From the NCBI GenBank assembly GCA_001801685.1, contig MGYJ01000069.1, positions 1 through 53,814 of the forward strand: a stretch of 53,814 nucleotides of DNA. Direction: 5' to 3'. The position numbers were made by a program, and so were the translations under genes. This DNA is from Gammaproteobacteria bacterium RIFCSPHIGHO2_12_FULL_63_22 (GTDB lineage: Bacteria > Pseudomonadota > Gammaproteobacteria > Xanthomonadales > Xanthomonadaceae). The notes below the pieces were generated by a model. The model was not told where the DNA came from and searched no databases. It worked only from the letters and a program-made list of their open reading frames with translations. Shown in pieces: positions 1 through 7,813 of the stretch; within the stretch, counting starts at the first letter, position 1, and the number at the start of each line of letters is the position of its first letter.

Positions 1-334
1 CAGCGGTCGATCCTGCGTTCTGTCACCAGTATGGGAAGAGCAGCAGCGGCAGTCGCGGATTCCGCCGCCGTCCCAGCTACCCCCGCAACCTGCGGCGAGC
101 GCAGCGACGCCCACACAAACTGTCTGCACACGCAGGATCGCCCGGCAGTCCCCACCAAGCACGCAGTGCGACTGGCGGCGCCGGGCGACCTGCGTCGGCG
201 ACGGTACTGACGAGTGTTGCACTGAGGCGATGTTGGTCACAGGTGCGCGTAGGTGGTGGCCGGGGATTATTTTGACCAAGCCGTTTCCGTGTGGCGACTC
301 AAAATGATCACCGGCCACCACCCCACCCAGAACC
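1..334 (-). repeat. Intergenic repeat element, copy 1 (cut by window start)
   Basis: Reverse-complementing this stretch gives a sequence that aligns along its length with 27612 to about 27890. Both copies carry the same short hairpin (here arms 252-275 and 299-322, built on GGTGGTGGCCGG) followed by the same GC-rich tract. Bases 1-19 match the inverse of 27871-27889, so the element continues beyond the window start. No protein is encoded. The paired GGCCGG..ATCATTTTGA arms look like fused terminal repeats of an insertion sequence (IS21-like is my guess), but no transposase is present. Confidence 0.8.
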
Positions 335-336
335 AT

Positions 337-407
337 GGGACGCTCTGCTCCAAACCGCGGCACACGCTCCGTTCGAGACGGCGGCACACGCTTCGTTTCG
401 GATCTTG
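337..407. repeat. Short degenerate tandem repeat, about 3 units of 22-24 bp
   Basis: Three imperfect units lie between the repeat element and the stop codon of the SLC13 permease. The two best units begin with GGCACACGCT and continue CCGTTCGAGACGG or TCGTTTCGGA; a third, weaker unit (GGGACGCTCTGCTCC) precedes them. No function is evident. Confidence 0.5.
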
Positions 408-412
408 GCGTT

Positions 413-2257
413 TCAGAACATCAAGTTGACAGCCACCAACGTGATGATCAGATAGAACAGCGTCAGCGGTGCGCCAGTGCGCCACATGTCGCGCGGTCGA
501 TATCCCGCGGGACCCGAGATCATCGACAGCACCGGATTCGACTGGCTCAGGAAATTGTTCGATGCCGACAGCGCGACCAGCATGGCGGCGGCGAGCGGGC
601 TGCTGCCCGAGGCGAGTGCCACGTTGATGGCCATGGGCACCATCACCACGGTCGCGCCCACGTTGCCGATCACCAGGCTGAATATGATGGTGAGCAGGCC
701 GAGCGCTGCCTGCAAGCCCCAAACCGGCATCCACGGGCCGACGCGCTCGAGCGCCTGTTGCGCCACCCAGTTCGCGGCGCCGGTTGAATCCATCGCCCAG
801 CCGAGGGGGATCAGGCAGGCCATCAGCCACACCGTTTTCCAGTTCACTGCGGCGTAGGCCTCGTCCATGTTGATCACGCCGACGACTATCATCGCGGCGG
901 CGCCGCCCATCAATGCCAGTGGCACCGGCAACAGCGTGGTCAGCGCCAGCAGCATCGAGGCGACGAACAGGATGATGGCCCAGCGCAGCTTGTGTGGCCG
1001 CTGTTCCTGCTTCGGGTAGTCGGTGACCACGACGAAATCGCGGTTGATGCCGGCCTGCGCCAGGTCGCTCCAGATGCTGTGGAACACCAGCATGTCGCCG
1101 GCGCGGATCGGCAATTGCCGGATGTCGGATCGGAATACTTTCTTGTCGCGGTTGATCGCCAGCAGGCTGATGCCGAAACGCTTGCGCAATTTCAGTTCCG
1201 ATTGCGTGCGGCCGATGAACTGCGAGGTGGGCGGCACCACGGCTTCGGAAATGCCGGCGCGACTGGGATCGAAAAGATCCGCGAAGTTGCGCAGGCGCGC
1301 GGAAACCTTCATCTGGTTGGACGTGGCGTAGGCCTGCACGGTTTCCCGGTTGCCCATCACGCCAATCACGCTGCCGACCCAGATCATCTGGTCCGCCGAC
1401 GGCGAAAGGCGCGCATCGCTGCCGGTCAACAGCGCGAGATAGAGCGGGGCGTCGGGTTGTGATTCGGCCTCGCCGATGGACATGCCTACCAGCGGGCTCT
1501 CCGGCCCGACGGTCAGCTCGAAGACTTCGCCCTCGATGCCGTAGGCCTGCGCGAAATAACTTTCGGTGCGGCCAGGGGTAACCACGTCCTTGGAATCTTC
1601 GCCGGCGCGCAGCCACTTGCGACCAGGGTAGCGGTAATAGACCAGGCCGGCGATCAGCAGCGCGATGCCGATCGGCAAGGGCTGGAACATCGGAAACGGC
1701 GCCAGCGTCGCGGCGCCCGAGGGCAGGTTCCGATTGGCCGACTGGACGAGGTCATTGAGCAACAGCAAGGGCGAGTTGCCGACCATGGTCAGGCCGCCGC
1801 CCATCACGATGGCGGCGCCCAGTGGCAGCAGCAGTCGTGACAGCGACACGCCGGTGCGCGACGAAAGGCGCGAGGCCACGGGCAGGAACAATGCCGTGAC
1901 GGATGGATTCTGCATGAAGCCGGACATCAGGCCCGCCACGGCCGACGTCCACAGGATCAGCCGGTCCTCGACGCCCTTGGACCGGCGCAGCAACCACGAT
2001 GCCAGTCGATTGAGGGCGCCGGTGTGGTCAAGGCCCGCGCCGAGGATCATCGTGGCGATGATGCTGATGACGGCGTTGCCTGAAAATCCGGAAAACAATT
2101 CGTCGGCTGGCACCAGTCGCGCGACACCGAGGGCGACAAGCACCACGAGTGCAGTGGCGTCCACGCGGATCCGCGGGAACATGAACATGACCATCGTGAA
2201 CACGACCAGCCCCAGCACCAGCATCATGTCGCGGGTCAGGATCAGGTCGGTGCCCAT
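413..2257 (-). CDS. SLC13-family permease with two RCK_C (TrkA-C) domains
   Basis: About 614 aa. Two hydrophobic halves of several membrane segments each flank a soluble middle part (about residues 240-415) containing two TrkA-C-like regulatory domains, including the stretch beginning ELTVGPESPLVGMSIGEAES. This order (membrane, two RCK_C, membrane) is typical of SLC13/ArsB-NhaD-superfamily anion permeases, which carry dicarboxylates, sulfate or related anions. The substrate cannot be read from the sequence. The frame stays open upstream to 2425, but that part lies inside trmB. I chose the ATG at 2257 (MGTDLILTRDMM) because it is 14 bases past the trmB stop, has AGGGG upstream and starts directly before the first membrane helix. 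It is the last gene of the thiS-thiG-trmB set. Confidence 0.85.
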   Translation of the reverse strand: MGTDLILTRDMMLVLGLVVFTMVMFMFPRIRVDATALVVLVALGVARLVPADELFSGFSGNAVISIIATMILGAGLDHTGALNRLASWLLRRSKGVEDRLILWTSAVAGLMSGFMQNPSVTALFLPVASRLSSRTGVSLSRLLLPLGAAIVMGGGLTMVGNSPLLLLNDLVQSANRNLPSGAATLAPFPMFQPLPIGIALLIAGLVYYRYPGRKWLRAGEDSKDVVTPGRTESYFAQAYGIEGEVFELTVGPESPLVGMSIGEAESQPDAPLYLALLTGSDARLSPSADQMIWVGSVIGVMGNRETVQAYATSNQMKVSARLRNFADLFDPSRAGISEAVVPPTSQFIGRTQSELKLRKRFGISLLAINRDKKVFRSDIRQLPIRAGDMLVFHSIWSDLAQAGINRDFVVVTDYPKQEQRPHKLRWAIILFVASMLLALTTLLPVPLALMGGAAAMIVVGVINMDEAYAAVNWKTVWLMACLIPLGWAMDSTGAANWVAQQALERVGPWMPVWGLQAALGLLTIIFSLVIGNVGATVVMVPMAINVALASGSSPLAAAMLVALSASNNFLSQSNPVLSMISGPAGYRPRDMWRTGAPLTLFYLIITLVAVNLMF

Positions 2258-2271
2258 GGTCGGCGGGTCCC

Positions 2272-2994
2272 CTAGCGCCTGCTGTACAGCAGGTCCCACA
2301 CCCCATGGCCGAGGCGCAGTCCGCGCGACTCGAAATGGGTCTGTCGCCGCCACTCCGGGCGCGGCACCGAGCCACGCGGCCCGGCCGTGTTTTGCAGGTC
2401 CGGCCGCGCATCGAGCACATCCCACATCTGCTCAGCGTAGTCCTGCCAGTCGGTGGCGAGGTGCAGTCGGCCGCCCGGGCGCAGTCGCGAGCAAAGCAGC
2501 GCGACGAAATCCGGCTGCACCAGCCGGCGCTTGTGGTGGCGCTTCTTGTGCCACGGGTCGGGGAAGTAGATGCGCACTTCATCGAGCGAGGCTTCGGCGA
2601 TCTCGTGCTGCAGCACTTCGACCGCATCGTGCTGGTACAGCCGAACGTTGGACAGGTTCGCAACCGCAAGCGCATTCAGCAGCCGGCCGACGCCCGGGCC
2701 GTGGACTTCGATGCCGATGAAATCGCGATCGGGTTCGCGCATCGCGGCGAATTCGACTTGTTCGCCATTGCCGAATCCGATTTCCAGCACGCGCTGCGCA
2801 TGTCGACCAAAACTTTCGTCGAAGTCGCGCACGCTGCCGGTGTAGTCGATGCCGTAGCGCGACCAGTGCGCGACGAACGCGCGTTTCTGCGCATCGGTCA
2901 GGCGGCCGCCGCGCAGCACGAAGCTGCGGATGGATCGCTCGCGCAGGGAGGGATCAGGCGGCGCCGGCGTGGGAGGGGCGTCGCTGGCCATCAT
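2272..2994 (-). CDS. trmB: tRNA (guanine-N7-)-methyltransferase TrmB
   Basis: 240 aa, close to the usual length. It transfers a methyl group from SAM to N7 of guanosine 46 in the variable loop of tRNAs. The SAM-binding motif EIGFGNGEQ is at residues 71-79, an acidic motif II (FIGIEVHG) at 92-99, and the family signature [13 protein letters not shown] at about 145-157. The gene abuts thiG with no spacer (thiG stop 2995-2997, trmB ATG 2992-2994), so the two are probably translationally coupled. The assignment is secure from the signature motif. Confidence 0.95.
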   Translation of the reverse strand: MMASDAPPTPAPPDPSLRERSIRSFVLRGGRLTDAQKRAFVAHWSRYGIDYTGSVRDFDESFGRHAQRVLEIGFGNGEQVEFAAMREPDRDFIGIEVHGPGVGRLLNALAVANLSNVRLYQHDAVEVLQHEIAEASLDEVRIYFPDPWHKKRHHKRRLVQPDFVALLCSRLRPGGRLHLATDWQDYAEQMWDVLDARPDLQNTAGPRGSVPRPEWRRQTHFESRGLRLGHGVWDLLYSRR

Positions 2995-3792
2995 TCAGAA
3001 GAACAATCCGTCGATCGGTGAAGAGGCATTTGCGTTCCGGCGGCGCGGGATGCGCCCGGCCAGGAAGGCCTCGCGGCCGGCTTCGATGGCCTTGCGCATC
3101 GCACTGGCCATCAACACAGGATTACGGGCGCTGGCGATGGCGGTGTTCATCAGCACGCCGTCGCAACCGAGCTCCATCGCGATGGCCGCATCGGACGCGG
3201 TGCCGACACCGGCATCCACCAGGATCGGCACCTTCGCGTTTTCGATGATCTCGAGCAGGTTCCAGCGGTTCTGGATTCCCAGGCCCGAGCCAATCGGCGC
3301 CGCCAGCGGCATCACTGCGACGCAGCCGATTTGTTCGAGGCGCCTGGCAAGGATCGGATCGTCGGAGGTGTAGACCATCACGTCGAAGCCGTCGCGCACC
3401 AGGATTTCGGCCGCTTCCACTGTCTGCAGCACGTCAGGGAACAAGGTCTTCGGGTCGCCGAGCACTTCCAGCTTCACCAGCTTGTGTCCGTCGAGCAATT
3501 CGCGCGCGAGCTGGCAGGTGCGCACCGCATCAGCCGTGGTGTAGCAGCCTGCGGTATTGGGCAGGATCGTGTAGCGATCGGGCGGCAGGATATCGAGCAG
3601 GTTCGGCTCGCCGGGATTCTGGCCGAGGTTGCTTCGACGCAGCGCGACAGTAACGATCTGCGCGCCTGCGGCTTCGGTCGCCAGGCGGGTCTGTTCGAAG
3701 TCGGTGAATTTTCCGGTGCCGGTGAGCAGGCGGGAACGATAGGACTTGCCCGCGATGATCAGCGGGTCGTCAGGTTGGGACGAAGGGTTCAT
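2995..3792 (-). CDS. thiG: Thiazole synthase ThiG
   Basis: 265 aa. It forms the thiazole phosphate ring of thiamine from deoxyxylulose 5-phosphate, dehydroglycine and ThiS-thiocarboxylate. The TIM-barrel contains the Schiff-base lysine in LVKLEVLGD (about K107), the substrate motif LPNTAGC (about residues 77-83) and the phosphate-binding GVGTASDAA. The open frame reaches back to 4047 through the thiS gene; the ATG at 3792 (MNPSSQPDD) is chosen because it follows the thiS stop (3840) and places the first conserved element at the normal distance. It is co-transcribed with thiS, the sulfur carrier it uses. Confidence 0.95.
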   Translation of the reverse strand: MNPSSQPDDPLIIAGKSYRSRLLTGTGKFTDFEQTRLATEAAGAQIVTVALRRSNLGQNPGEPNLLDILPPDRYTILPNTAGCYTTADAVRTCQLARELLDGHKLVKLEVLGDPKTLFPDVLQTVEAAEILVRDGFDVMVYTSDDPILARRLEQIGCVAVMPLAAPIGSGLGIQNRWNLLEIIENAKVPILVDAGVGTASDAAIAMELGCDGVLMNTAIASARNPVLMASAMRKAIEAGREAFLAGRIPRRRNANASSPIDGLFF

Positions 3793-3839
3793 GCGGCAAT
3801 TATGGCCCGATTGCCCGTGCCTGATAACCCTCGGGTGGA

Positions 3840-4040
3840 TCAGCCGCCGCCGATGGCCTGGATGATTTCGATCCGGTCGCCGTCGGACAGAACGTGATCG
3901 GCATGCCGGCTGCGGGGAATGACCTCCTGGTTGACTTCGACCGCGATGCGACGCTCGTTCAAACCGGCCTCCCTCAGCAGGGCCAGCAGGGTCATGGGCG
4001 GTTCGAATTGCCGGGTTTGACCGTTGACATGTAGTTCCAT
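3840..4040 (-). CDS. thiS: Sulfur carrier protein ThiS
   Basis: 66 aa, ubiquitin-like beta-grasp fold. The C-terminus ends in Gly-Gly-Gly (QAIGGG), the tail that is adenylated by ThiF and converted to a thiocarboxylate before sulfur is handed to ThiG. Typical family features are the N-terminal VNG turn and the [11 protein letters not shown] segment. It is the first gene of the minus-strand thiS-thiG-trmB-permease run, and the intergenic region 4041-4099 separates it from the divergent tRNA gene. No TPP riboswitch is visible in that 59-bp space. Confidence 0.92.
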   Translation of the reverse strand: MELHVNGQTRQFEPPMTLLALLREAGLNERRIAVEVNQEVIPRSRHADHVLSDGDRIEIIQAIGGG

Positions 4041-4057
4041 CCGCCAATTTTAGCGCG

Positions 4058-4087
4058 TTGCGGGGCGGCGAATCGGGGGTTCATAAT
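4058..4087 (+). promoter_or_regulatory. Candidate promoter for tRNA-Gly
   Basis: TTGCGG (4058-4063), an 18-base spacer and CATAAT (4082-4087) precede the tRNA by 12 bases. This is a reasonable sigma-70-type match by eye; no start site has been mapped. Confidence 0.4.
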
Positions 4088-4099
4088 CAGGATGGCAAG

Positions 4100-4173
4100 C
4101 GGGTGTAGCTCAATGGTAGAGCTGTTGCTTCCCAAGCAACTGACGAGGGTTCGATTCCCTTCACCCGCTCCAG
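4100..4173 (+). tRNA. tRNA-Gly (anticodon CCC)
   Basis: A cloverleaf can be folded by hand. Acceptor GCGGGTG (4100-4106) pairs with CACCCGC (4163-4169), discriminator T is 4170 and CCA (4171-4173) is encoded. The anticodon stem GTTGC/GCAAC encloses loop TTCCCAA, giving anticodon CCC, which reads the glycine codon GGG. The T arm carries GGTTCGATTCC. The gene ends 50 bases before the first gene of the polysaccharide locus. Confidence 0.95.
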
Positions 4174-4223
4174 CTTTCCCCCCAACAACTGGCCGCAGCG
4201 TTTCCACGGCTGCCGGAGCGAGC

Positions 4224-5681
4224 ATGCCGAACAGCGAAACCCGGAGTTGCGCCGACGACCCCGAAAGGGATCGGATCCGGGACCTGTGTTCTGCATTGCT
4301 GGCCTTGCAGGCGCAGGCGCGCAGCAACCAGGAGCTGCGCGACGAACTGGCGGCGATGAAGGCCAGCCACAGCTGGCGCGTCACCGAGCCCTTGCGCAAG
4401 CTTCGCCGTTGGCTGCGCCCCGCGGGCACGGTCGTCGCCCCCCAACTGCAACCCGCCGATTATCCTGAAGACGCGGCTCCGCTGCGGGACGCGACCGAAT
4501 TGCTCATACATCGCGCTGCGCCGGGAGGCGCGTTGGCCTTGCCCGCGGCGCAGCGGCCGAGGCAGCTGCTAGTGGATGTCACCGAACTGGCGCGCGAAGA
4601 CCTGGGCGCGGGCGTACAACGGGTCGTGCAGCGAATACTCGTTGAACTCCTGCTCGGCCCGCCACCAGGGTTCCGCATTGAACCGGTGCGTCTGTGCGCT
4701 GACGGGACGTACGTGCATGCCCGCAGCTATCTCGCTCAGTTGATCGGGGTGTCCAGGGACGTGGTCGGCGCAGATTCCCCGGTGCGGGTCCGACCCGGCG
4801 ACCAGTTCCTCGGGCTCGACCTGATCCGTGATCGCGCCGGACTGGCTCGCAATGCGCTGCTGGCGATGAAGGCCGATGGCGCGTCGATCGCCTTCGTCGT
4901 CTACGACGTGCTGCCCCTGCAGCGACCCGATTGGTTTCCCGAGGGCATGGCGGGGCGATTCCGGCAGTGGGTGCGCCTGGTCGCCGAGTGCGGCGACCAG
5001 GCGCTTTGCATTTCCGAGTCGGTTTGCCACGAGATGCGTGTGGCGCTGGCCACCGAGTCGCCCGCATCCAAAATCAACGTGGCCAGCTTTCCGCTCGGGG
5101 CCGATCTCGATGGCTGGCTGCCACCCGTCGCGGGGCTGCCGGAGCCTCGCCCTGGTGTTGCGCGTTTCCTGATGGTTGGCACGGTCGAGCCCCGCAAGGG
5201 TCACGCGCAAGTGCTCGATGCCTTCGAACAGTTGTGGAGCAGTGGCGTCAATTGCGAGTTGCTGATCGCTGGCAGCACCGGTTGGATCGTGGCGGACCTG
5301 GTCGAGCGCCTGCGCAACCATCCCGAAGCGGGCAAGCGCCTGCACTGGATAGAGGGCGGCGGCGACGCCAGCTTGCTGGCTGCGTATCGCGACAGCACGG
5401 CGTTGCTTGCGGCCTCGTGGGGCGAGGGATTCGGCTTGCCGCTGGTGGAGGCGGCCGCGAACGGGCTTCCGATCCTGGCCCGGGACCTGCCGGTCTTTCG
5501 CGAAGTGGCGGGCCGCGGCGCGGACTATTTCACTGCCGCGTCCGGTGCGGACCTTGCCGCCGCCATCCAGGCCTGGCTGCAGCGATGGCGCGAGGGTGCC
5601 GTCGCCGATCCGCTGGAGGTCCGCGTGTCGAGCTGGCGCGACAGCGCCTGTGCCTTGAAGGGCCTGCTGGCGCGGCCCTGA
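4224..5681 (+). CDS. Glycosyltransferase, GT4 (family 1) type
   Basis: 485 aa. A short N-terminal coiled segment ends in SHSWRVTEPLR (about residues 48-58). An N-terminal GT domain opens with QLLVDVTEL (about 113), and the C-terminal GT4 nucleotide-sugar domain contains GTVEPRKGH (about 317) and EGFGLPLVEAA (about 400). It should transfer a sugar from a nucleotide donor onto a growing surface glycan at the cytoplasmic face; donor and acceptor are unknown. The frame is open from 4092 but that part covers the tRNA; the ATG at 4224 with GGAG upstream is the first sensible start. Its sequence is closely mirrored in the second half of the 985-aa enzyme at 9324, so the two share a recent ancestor. 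Confidence 0.85.
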   Translation: MPNSETRSCADDPERDRIRDLCSALLALQAQARSNQELRDELAAMKASHSWRVTEPLRKLRRWLRPAGTVVAPQLQPADYPEDAAPLRDATELLIHRAAPGGALALPAAQRPRQLLVDVTELAREDLGAGVQRVVQRILVELLLGPPPGFRIEPVRLCADGTYVHARSYLAQLIGVSRDVVGADSPVRVRPGDQFLGLDLIRDRAGLARNALLAMKADGASIAFVVYDVLPLQRPDWFPEGMAGRFRQWVRLVAECGDQALCISESVCHEMRVALATESPASKINVASFPLGADLDGWLPPVAGLPEPRPGVARFLMVGTVEPRKGHAQVLDAFEQLWSSGVNCELLIAGSTGWIVADLVERLRNHPEAGKRLHWIEGGGDASLLAAYRDSTALLAASWGEGFGLPLVEAAANGLPILARDLPVFREVAGRGADYFTAASGADLAAAIQAWLQRWREGAVADPLEVRVSSWRDSACALKGLLARP

Positions 5682-5705
5682 GCTGCCAGGCGATGGCTGC
5701 AGGAC

Positions 5706-5734
5706 TTGGTCGGAAAATGGCCGCCGGTTATCAT
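5706..5734 (+). promoter_or_regulatory. Candidate promoter upstream of wzm
   Basis: TTGGTC (5706-5711), a 17-base spacer and TATCAT (5729-5734) lie in the 114-bp gap between the first glycosyltransferase and the ABC transporter permease. It would drive the overlapping wzm-wzt-methyltransferase-glycosyltransferase genes. This is a match by eye only. Confidence 0.35.
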
Positions 5735-5795
5735 CCCGCGGGTAGGGCAGTGATGCCACGCTTCGCGCCATCCGCGCAATTACCAAGGCTGAATC

Positions 5796-6590
5796 GTGCT
5801 GGAGCTGTTCCGCGCATTGTGGCGTTATCGCTTTTTCATCGTGTCGTCGGTGCGCAACGACTTGCGCGCGCGCTTTGCCCGCAGCCACTTCGGTGCCGCC
5901 TGGATGGTGCTGCAACCCCTGGCGCAGGTCGCCATCTTCAGCCTGGTGCTTTCGGAAGTGCTGGCTGCCCGACTGCCCGGCACCACCAGCAAGAGCGCCT
6001 ATGCCATCTACCTGATGGCCGGCCTGCTGTCGTGGTCGCTGTTCAGTGAAATCACCAGCCGCTGCCTGACCTTGTTCGTGGACAACGCGGGTTTGCTGAA
6101 GAAGATGGTGTTCCCGCGGATCTGCCTGCCCGTCATCGTGGTGGGCAGCGCCCTGTTGAACAACCTGCTGTTGTTCATGGCGATGTTGCTGATCTTTGCG
6201 CTGATGGGCCACGCGCCGTCACTGGAACTCGCCTGGCTGCTGCCGCTGACGGCGCTGACAGTGGCCTTCTCGCTGGGGCTGGGCCTGATGATGGGCGTAC
6301 TGAATGTCTTCCTGCGCGACGTCGGCCAGGTGATGGCCATCGTGCTGCAACTGTGGTTCTGGCTGACGCCCATCGTGTACATGCCCAGCATCGTGCCGGG
6401 AGGCTTCCAGTCGTGGATCGCGCTGAACCCGATGACGCCCATCGTGCAGGCCTACCAACAATCCATTCTCCACGGACAGGCGCCCGACCTGGTGGGCATG
6501 GCATGGGTCGTCGGCCTGGCGGCCCTGTTGCTGGTGCTGGCCCTGCTGTTGTTCCGCCGCGCCTCGCCGGACATGGTGGACGTGCTGTGA
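5796..6590 (+). CDS. wzm: Polysaccharide ABC transporter, permease (Wzm-like)
   Basis: 264 aa, ABC-2 type membrane component with about six hydrophobic segments. It starts at GTG 5796 with AAGG upstream. The N-terminus (FRALWRYRFFIVSSVRNDLRARF would-be interface helix followed by SHFGAAWMVLQPLAQ) and the central FFSEITSR-like gate region resemble O-antigen/teichoic-acid exporters of the Wzm/TagG/KpsM class. It forms the channel through which a lipid-linked glycan crosses the inner membrane, powered by the ATPase encoded next. The downstream start codon overlaps its stop (GTGA), a strong sign of coupled translation and a stoichiometric complex. Confidence 0.9.
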   Translation: MLELFRALWRYRFFIVSSVRNDLRARFARSHFGAAWMVLQPLAQVAIFSLVLSEVLAARLPGTTSKSAYAIYLMAGLLSWSLFSEITSRCLTLFVDNAGLLKKMVFPRICLPVIVVGSALLNNLLLFMAMLLIFALMGHAPSLELAWLLPLTALTVAFSLGLGLMMGVLNVFLRDVGQVMAIVLQLWFWLTPIVYMPSIVPGGFQSWIALNPMTPIVQAYQQSILHGQAPDLVGMAWVVGLAALLLVLALLLFRRASPDMVDVL

Positions 6591-7813
6591 GCGCTTGCCT
6601 GCTGGAAGTGGAGGACCTCGGAAAGGTCTATCGCAGTTATTCGGCGGAGTGGCGCCGGGTTTTGCACTGGATGGGGCTGCCCATGGCATCCGTCACCGAG
6701 CACTGGGCCTTGCGACACGTGTCATTCAAGATTGAACGCGGCGAGGCGATCGGCATCGTCGGACAGAATGGCGCGGGCAAGAGCACCTTGTTGAAGCTGG
6801 TTACCGGCACGGCACGCGCGAACGAGGGCAAGGTCGCCTGCATCGGCCGGGTCTCGGCAATACTGGAACTGGGGATGGGCTTCGGGCCCGACCTCACGGG
6901 CCGGGAGAATTGTCGACATGCCGCCGGGCTGATGGGGCATTCCGAGGCGGAGATTTCGAGGATGTTGCCCGAGATCGAGGCCTTTGCCGAAATCGGGGAT
7001 TACTTCGACCAGCCGGTGCGAACCTACTCGAGCGGCATGCAGATGCGCGTTGCCTTCGGCGTCGCTACGGCAGTGCGGCCCGACATCCTGATCGTGGACG
7101 AAGCGTTGGCGGTGGGCGATACCTACTTCCAGCACAAGAGCTTCGATCGCATTCGCCAGTTTCGCGAACAAGGCACGACGCTGCTGATCGTTTCGCATGA
7201 TCGGTCGGCCGTACAGCAACTCTGCGACCGGGCGATCCTGCTCGACAAGGGGCGCCTGATCAAGGACGGCGGCGTCGAGGAAGTGATGGATTTCTACAAC
7301 GCGCTGATCGCCGAGCGCGAGAACCAGACAGTCACCGTCAGGCAGTTGGACGGTGGCCGCGTCCAGACGATATCGGGCACCGGCGAAGCGAGCGTGGAGA
7401 AAGTCGGGCTGCACGATGCACGCGGCGAGCCGATCGAATTCGTGAATGTCGGCCAACCCGTGGAGTTGAGGATCCAGGCACGGGTGCACCAATCCGTGCC
7501 GAGGCTCGTGCTCGGCTACATCATCCGCGACCGGCTGGGGCAGGCCATCTACGGCACCAACACGCACTACACGCGCCAGGCGCTGGAAGCGGTAGCTGCG
7601 GGCACGGTGGTGGACTACTCGATTCGTTTCCCGATGAACATCGGCGCGGGCACCTACTCCATTTCCACGGCGTTGGTCAGTACCGAGACGCACCTGGAAA
7701 ATAATTACGAGTGGCGCGACCTTGCGCTGCTCTTCACGGTCGCAAACCTCGACAAGCCCTTCTTCGTCGGTACTGCCTGGGTTGCGCCCAGCATCGAGCT
7801 GACCGTGTCATGA
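6587..7813 (+). CDS. wzt: Polysaccharide ABC transporter, ATP-binding protein (Wzt-like) with C-terminal glycan-binding domain
   Basis: 408 aa from GTG 6587, which overlaps the wzm stop by four bases. The ATPase domain has Walker A GQNGAGKST (59-67), signature YSSGMQMR (147-154), Walker B ILIVDEAL (167-174) and the switch histidine in SHDRS (203-207). Residues from about 260 to the end form an extra beta-rich domain, as in Wzt proteins that recognise the non-reducing end of a modified O-antigen before export. Such domains usually pair with a chain-terminating modification, which fits the methyltransferase encoded next. The frame continues upstream to 6353 inside wzm, but that part is not coding. 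Confidence 0.9.
   Translation: MSACLLEVEDLGKVYRSYSAEWRRVLHWMGLPMASVTEHWALRHVSFKIERGEAIGIVGQNGAGKSTLLKLVTGTARANEGKVACIGRVSAILELGMGFGPDLTGRENCRHAAGLMGHSEAEISRMLPEIEAFAEIGDYFDQPVRTYSSGMQMRVAFGVATAVRPDILIVDEALAVGDTYFQHKSFDRIRQFREQGTTLLIVSHDRSAVQQLCDRAILLDKGRLIKDGGVEEVMDFYNALIAERENQTVTVRQLDGGRVQTISGTGEASVEKVGLHDARGEPIEFVNVGQPVELRIQARVHQSVPRLVLGYIIRDRLGQAIYGTNTHYTRQALEAVAAGTVVDYSIRFPMNIGAGTYSISTALVSTETHLENNYEWRDLALLFTVANLDKPFFVGTAWVAPSIELTVS

Noticed and set aside
1-334. Intact IS21-type insertion sequence
   Set aside because: Only terminal-like sequences are seen; there is no istA or istB coding sequence in the window.
4569-6212. Long minus-strand open frame of 547 codons opposite the glycosyltransferase and wzm
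   Set aside because: It is the mirror of a high-GC coding frame, with a biased composition (Gln, His, Arg rich) and no domains, and two recognised genes lie on the other strand.
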